From contig NC_089238.1 in the NCBI RefSeq assembly GCF_963924675.1, positions 22,239,815 through 22,303,814 of the forward strand: a stretch of DNA of 64,000 bases, given 5' to 3'. Below are positions 61,008-64,000 of the stretch, one piece after another. This DNA comes from Phocoena phocoena (taxonomy: Eukaryota; Chordata; Mammalia; Artiodactyla; Phocoenidae). The first letter of the stretch is position 1, and the number at the start of each line of letters is the position of its first letter. The position numbers and the translations under genes are program-made. The notes beneath the pieces were generated by a model that ran no database searches, was not told the DNA's origin, and saw nothing but the letters and a program-made list of their open reading frames with translations.

Positions 61008-61391
61008 GGGAAAAAAATGTCATGAAGAACCTAGGGGTAAGACAGGAATAAAGACGCAGACCTACTGGAGAACGGACTTGAGGATATGGGGAGGGGGAAG
61101 GGTGAGTCTTGACAGGACGAGGGAGAGTCATGGACATATACACACTAACAAACGTAGTAAGGTAGATAGCTGGGGGGAAGCAGCCGCAAGGCACAGGGAT
61201 ATTAGCTCGGTGCTTAGTGACAGCCTGGAAGGGTGGGATGGGGAGAGTGGGAGGGAGGGAGACGCAAGAGGGAAGACATATGGGAACAAATGTATATGTA
61301 TAGCTGATTCACTTTGTTATAAAGCAGAAACTAACACACCATTGTAAAGCAATTATACCCCAATAAAGATGTTTTAAAAAAAAAAAAAAAG
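61008..61391 (+). terminator. L1-7 3'UTR and first poly(A) signal
   Basis: Nearly the same as the L1-3 3'UTR. AATAAA at 61362-61367, then gatgtttt and about 15 A. This signal was evidently bypassed in the transcript that produced the insertion. Confidence 0.9.
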
Positions 61392-62265
61392 AGAGAGAAA
61401 AGAATTAGAAAAAAGTTTTCCAATTAGAATCCACCTTGTTTTGTAAATATCTGGTCTTCATGCATGTCTCTGACTGAGACTTTTGATCTGTTTCATTGTA
61501 GAGGAAGGGGAAAATCTGCCATCAGCTACTACTGCACTTAGTAGACTCAGTGCCACAGCAGGAGCAACAAAGTAAAAGCTCAAAGTGACTAAATGACATT
61601 TGAGGTTTAAAAAAACAATGGCTTCTTCACTCCAAAGACTCTGAAGTCATATATGTAAAACACATCACAGATTACGTTCAACCTTGGAGCCACCTGTGGG
61701 TACCTCAGAGACCAAGACACACTAAGGAAGAGGGAGAGGTTACCTTGCTGCCATGTGAGTCGCCCTGGCAAGCTGACTGAGGCATTCCTTTTCAGTCTGC
61801 TCTAGATGAAGCAAACCAAAATCTCTACGACACTGTAAGAAATATACCTACAGATTTTTGAGAGAAAGAGATAGAAGTTAATGATGTCCTTGTAAATGAA
61901 CACATTCTTTCCTCAAACATTTCAAGTAAATTTAAAATTATTTTTTTTCAATCTCTTCCAACAACACCTGAGCTTCTTTCCTGCCCATAACACATTTTAA
62001 AGCTCTTTGATCAATTCTGAAATTCTCATATTTTTATTCAAAAGTTACTGGGTTGGGAAACATTTTAGAACATTAGTTTTTAAACTTGCATATGCACTGG
62101 AATCATCTCAGAAACTTAAAAAAATGATGTCTTGGTTTCAGAGATTCTAATTTAATTGATAGTAGGTGTAACCTGGGAAACGGTTTTTTTTTTAAATTTC
62201 TGAATATCTTTTTCTTTTTATGTCATTGATTATTTTAAAATAAACATTTATTTACTTTAAAAAAA
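61392..62265 (+). other. 3'-transduced flanking DNA of the L1-7 source locus
   Basis: Non-L1 sequence between two A-tracts. Contains no long frame. It ends with AATAAA at 62239-62244, then 14 bases and an A-run (62259-62266) that meets the TSD. Bases about 62065-62185 look like an old MER5-type (hAT) DNA transposon fragment. It should match a single-copy site elsewhere in the genome, next to the parent L1. Confidence 0.88.
62065..62185. mobile_element. MER5-like DNA transposon relic inside the transduced DNA
   Basis: acttgcatatgcactggaat, aagaaacttaaaa-like text, then agagattctaatttaattga and gtaacctgggaaac follow the order of MER5-type non-autonomous hAT elements. It travelled with the transduction. 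Confidence 0.5.
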
Positions 62266-62563
62266 AGAATGAGTTTAGGTAGTCTGTGTGTTGATGGGTT
62301 GGTTTGTGTTCCTGTCTTGTTTGTTGTTTGGTGTGACACGCCCAGCTCTGGGAGCCACTGGCAGTTGGGTGGAGACAGGTCTTTGATTCACATAGAGGCC
62401 TCCGTGAGAGCCCTCGGTGATTAATCTTCCCTAGGACTGGGAATTCTCTAGTGGTCCAGCATCCTGGACTCAGTGCTCCCATCCCAAAGCATCAGGCCCG
62501 ACTTCCAGTCAAGGAACCAAGACCCTGCAAGTCACTCATCCTGGCAATAAAGGGGATTAAAAT

Positions 62564-63284
62564 GAAAAAGACTAACAAAATGCTAAATGGTTAAAAGTAA
62601 AATCAAACAAAAACAGAACAAGGAAATATGCACACAAACAAAAGAAACAAAAACTGAACCAAATAAAACAAAAAGCAAGAGAACAAGCAGACAAACAAAA
62701 TAACCCAAGAACAAAATCAAACAACTAAAAAAAAAACTGACAAAAACATCAAACTAAAAACAAACCAAAACAGCATGCCAACTGAAGAATAAAACAAAGA
62801 AACAAAACAAACTAACAAAAATGATTTAAAAAAGAAAAAGAGAAAGGGGAAAGAAGACTGAATAACAGAGAATCGATGTAGAAATAGAAATATATAAAAA
62901 TAAAATAGAAAATATGTTAAAGAAGAAAAAGACAAACAAAACCCCAGAGAAATGGTAAAAACAAAATCAAAGAAACAAAAACAGAAACAAGGAAACACAC
63001 ACACATGCAAAAGAAACAAAAACACAACCAAATAAAACAAAAAGCAAGAGAACAACCAGACAAATAGAAGAACTCAAAAACGAAATCAGACAATTAGGAT
63101 CAAAACTAACAAAAACACAAAGCCTAAAAACAAAACCAAAGCGCTGTGTGAACCGAAGAATAAAGCATGGAAACAAAACAAAGTGATAAAAATGATTTAA
63201 AAAAATAATAAAATAAAAATGGAGAAAACATAGGACAACAGAAAAGCAAAGTAGAAATATAAATATATGTACATATATAAAAGA
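62564..63284 (+). repeat. 361-bp tandem duplication in L1-5 5'UTR
   Basis: Unit 1 62564-62924, unit 2 62925-63284, each starting gaaaaagac and sharing aaataaaacaaaaagcaaga and cgaagaataaa-type text in the same order. Diverged by substitutions and small indels. A shorter third echo lies at 63319-63350. Confidence 0.8.
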
Positions 63285-63350
63285 AAAAGAAGAGAAAAAT
63301 AAGGGAAAAGAACACAGAACAACAGAAAAGCAAAGTAAAAATAGAAATAC

Positions 63351-63547
63351 AGGGCTTCCCTGGTGGTGCAGTGGTTGAGAGTCTGCCTGCCAATGCAGGG
63401 GACATGGGTTCGTGCCCCAGTCCGGGAAGATCCCACATGCCGCAGAGCGGCTAGGCCTGTGAGCCATGGCCACTGAGCCTGCATGTCCAGAGCCTGTGCT
63501 CCACAATGGGAGAAGCCACAACAGTGAGAGGCCCGCGTACCGCAAAA
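63351..63547 (+). mobile_element. CHR-2-like tRNA-derived SINE
   Basis: Complete SINE: starts agggcttccctggtggtgca, A box tggtgcagtgg, B box gggttcgtgcc (63406-63416), ends gtaccgcaaaaaaa. Perfect 19-bp TSD aaagtaaaaatagaaatac at 63332-63350 and 63548-63566. Several CpG-to-TpG changes from the usual text suggest it is not very recent. Confidence 0.93.
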
Positions 63548-64000
63548 AAAGTAAAAATAGAAATACACAAAAAATTAAAAATAAAAAATGCTATAAAACA
63601 CAAAGGTCCCGAAAGACTAAATAAAAAATAATAGTAAGACAAAAACAAGCAAGCAAACAAAAAAAGGCAGAATCAACAACAGAATGAATCAAAACATAAT
63701 AAAATTAATAGTAATAATTATGTTTCCCTGGGGTCTCAGCTCTAAGTGTCCTTGCACATGTCATGAGCCACAGCCTACTTCTGCCTCCACAGGAAGTCCT
63801 CCTCTGCCTCTGGGCTGGTCTCTGGACCTGTTGTGTGCCCTGTGGGGACCACTCAAACTCTCCTCTGGCACAATTTCTGCATGTGCTTGTCCCCAAAGTC
63901 TACAACTGCCAGAGGTAGACTGTTTACACTTGTGGGCACACTCATTGTCTACTCAGATACTCCATAGACACAGGGTCTACCTAGCTGATTGTGGGGATTT

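Larger units (their letters stand above)
53808..62265 (+). mobile_element. Young full-length L1 (L1-7) with 3' transduction, nested in L1-5
   Basis: L1 body 53808-61391: 5'UTR 53808-56235, ORF1 56236-57129, ORF2 57188-61007, 3'UTR with AATAAA 61362-61367 and an A-tract. A further 870 bp of non-L1 DNA with its own AATAAA (62239-62244) and A-tail follows. The exact TSD lies outside both, and L1-5 resumes without loss at 62277. It is the best-preserved element in the window. Confidence 0.95.
62277..64000 (-). mobile_element. L1-5 segment 3 (5'UTR), running off the window
   Basis: Continues the 5'UTR from 53796 (gttccgtcttgt-like zone, then accaagaccctgcaagtcac). 62550-63720 is A-rich on the plus strand with a tandem duplication and a SINE; 63720-64000 matches the GC-richer zone of L1-4 near 30650-30930. 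The 5' end of the element is outside the window. Confidence 0.85.

Noticed and set aside
62717..63568. Phe/Ser-rich minus frames, up to 192 codons
   Set aside because: Same A/T-rich 5'UTR zone in L1-5 plus the antisense of a SINE.

Overview
This window is mammalian genomic DNA, most likely from a cetacean. Two SINE copies (20328-20538 and 63351-63547) have the sequence and the A and B boxes of the tRNA-derived CHR-2 type, a family shared by cetaceans, hippos and ruminants. No BovB LINE or Bov-tA SINE was seen, which argues against a ruminant. The assignment is an inference from repeat types, not from a host gene. I found no host protein-coding gene, rRNA, tRNA, CRISPR or prokaryotic feature. 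By eye about 57 of 64 kb is LINE-1 (L1), stacked as nested insertions.

Left block (1-21390). An old plus-strand L1 (here L1-1) is cut into three pieces, 1-3738, 10961-12227 and about 20541-21390. Two full-length plus-strand L1s with 5'UTRs were inserted into it: L1-2 (3739-10960, decayed) and L1-3 (12228-20315, young, CpG-rich promoter, most of ORF2 open). A CHR-2 SINE (20328-20538) landed at the 3' junction of L1-3.

Middle block (21391-35025). An ancient L1M-type element on the plus strand holds a truncated SINE, a MaLR-type LTR, and an LTR-like insert near its 3' end. The MaLR LTR is split by a full-length minus-strand L1 (L1-4, 23836-32066). L1-4 was itself hit by two short L1 3' fragments, one with a 5' inversion. 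This gives four layers of insertion.

The gap at 35026-41335 is the only stretch not dominated by L1. It holds non-repetitive AT-rich DNA, decayed MaLR LTRs, L2-like and MIR pieces, an ERV-type LTR, a strong inverted repeat and two short unidentified open or coding-like stretches.

Right block (41336-64000). A minus-strand L1 (L1-5, running off the window end) is split by L1-6 (minus, 43464-50584) and by L1-7 (plus, 53808-62265). L1-7 is the youngest-looking element: CpG-rich promoter, and an ORF2 with no nonsense codon, only three indels in A-runs. It carries about 870 bp of non-L1 DNA behind its own poly(A) tract, ending in a second AATAAA and A-tail. The target duplication lies outside that extra DNA, so this is a 3' transduction.

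The L1 parts work as a retrotransposon: a 5'UTR promoter, ORF1p (RNA-binding chaperone), ORF2p (endonuclease plus reverse transcriptase) and a 3'UTR with AATAAA. ORF2p machinery also mobilises the SINEs. Coordinates of element edges are by eye; most are anchored on target-site duplications (TSDs) given in the entries.
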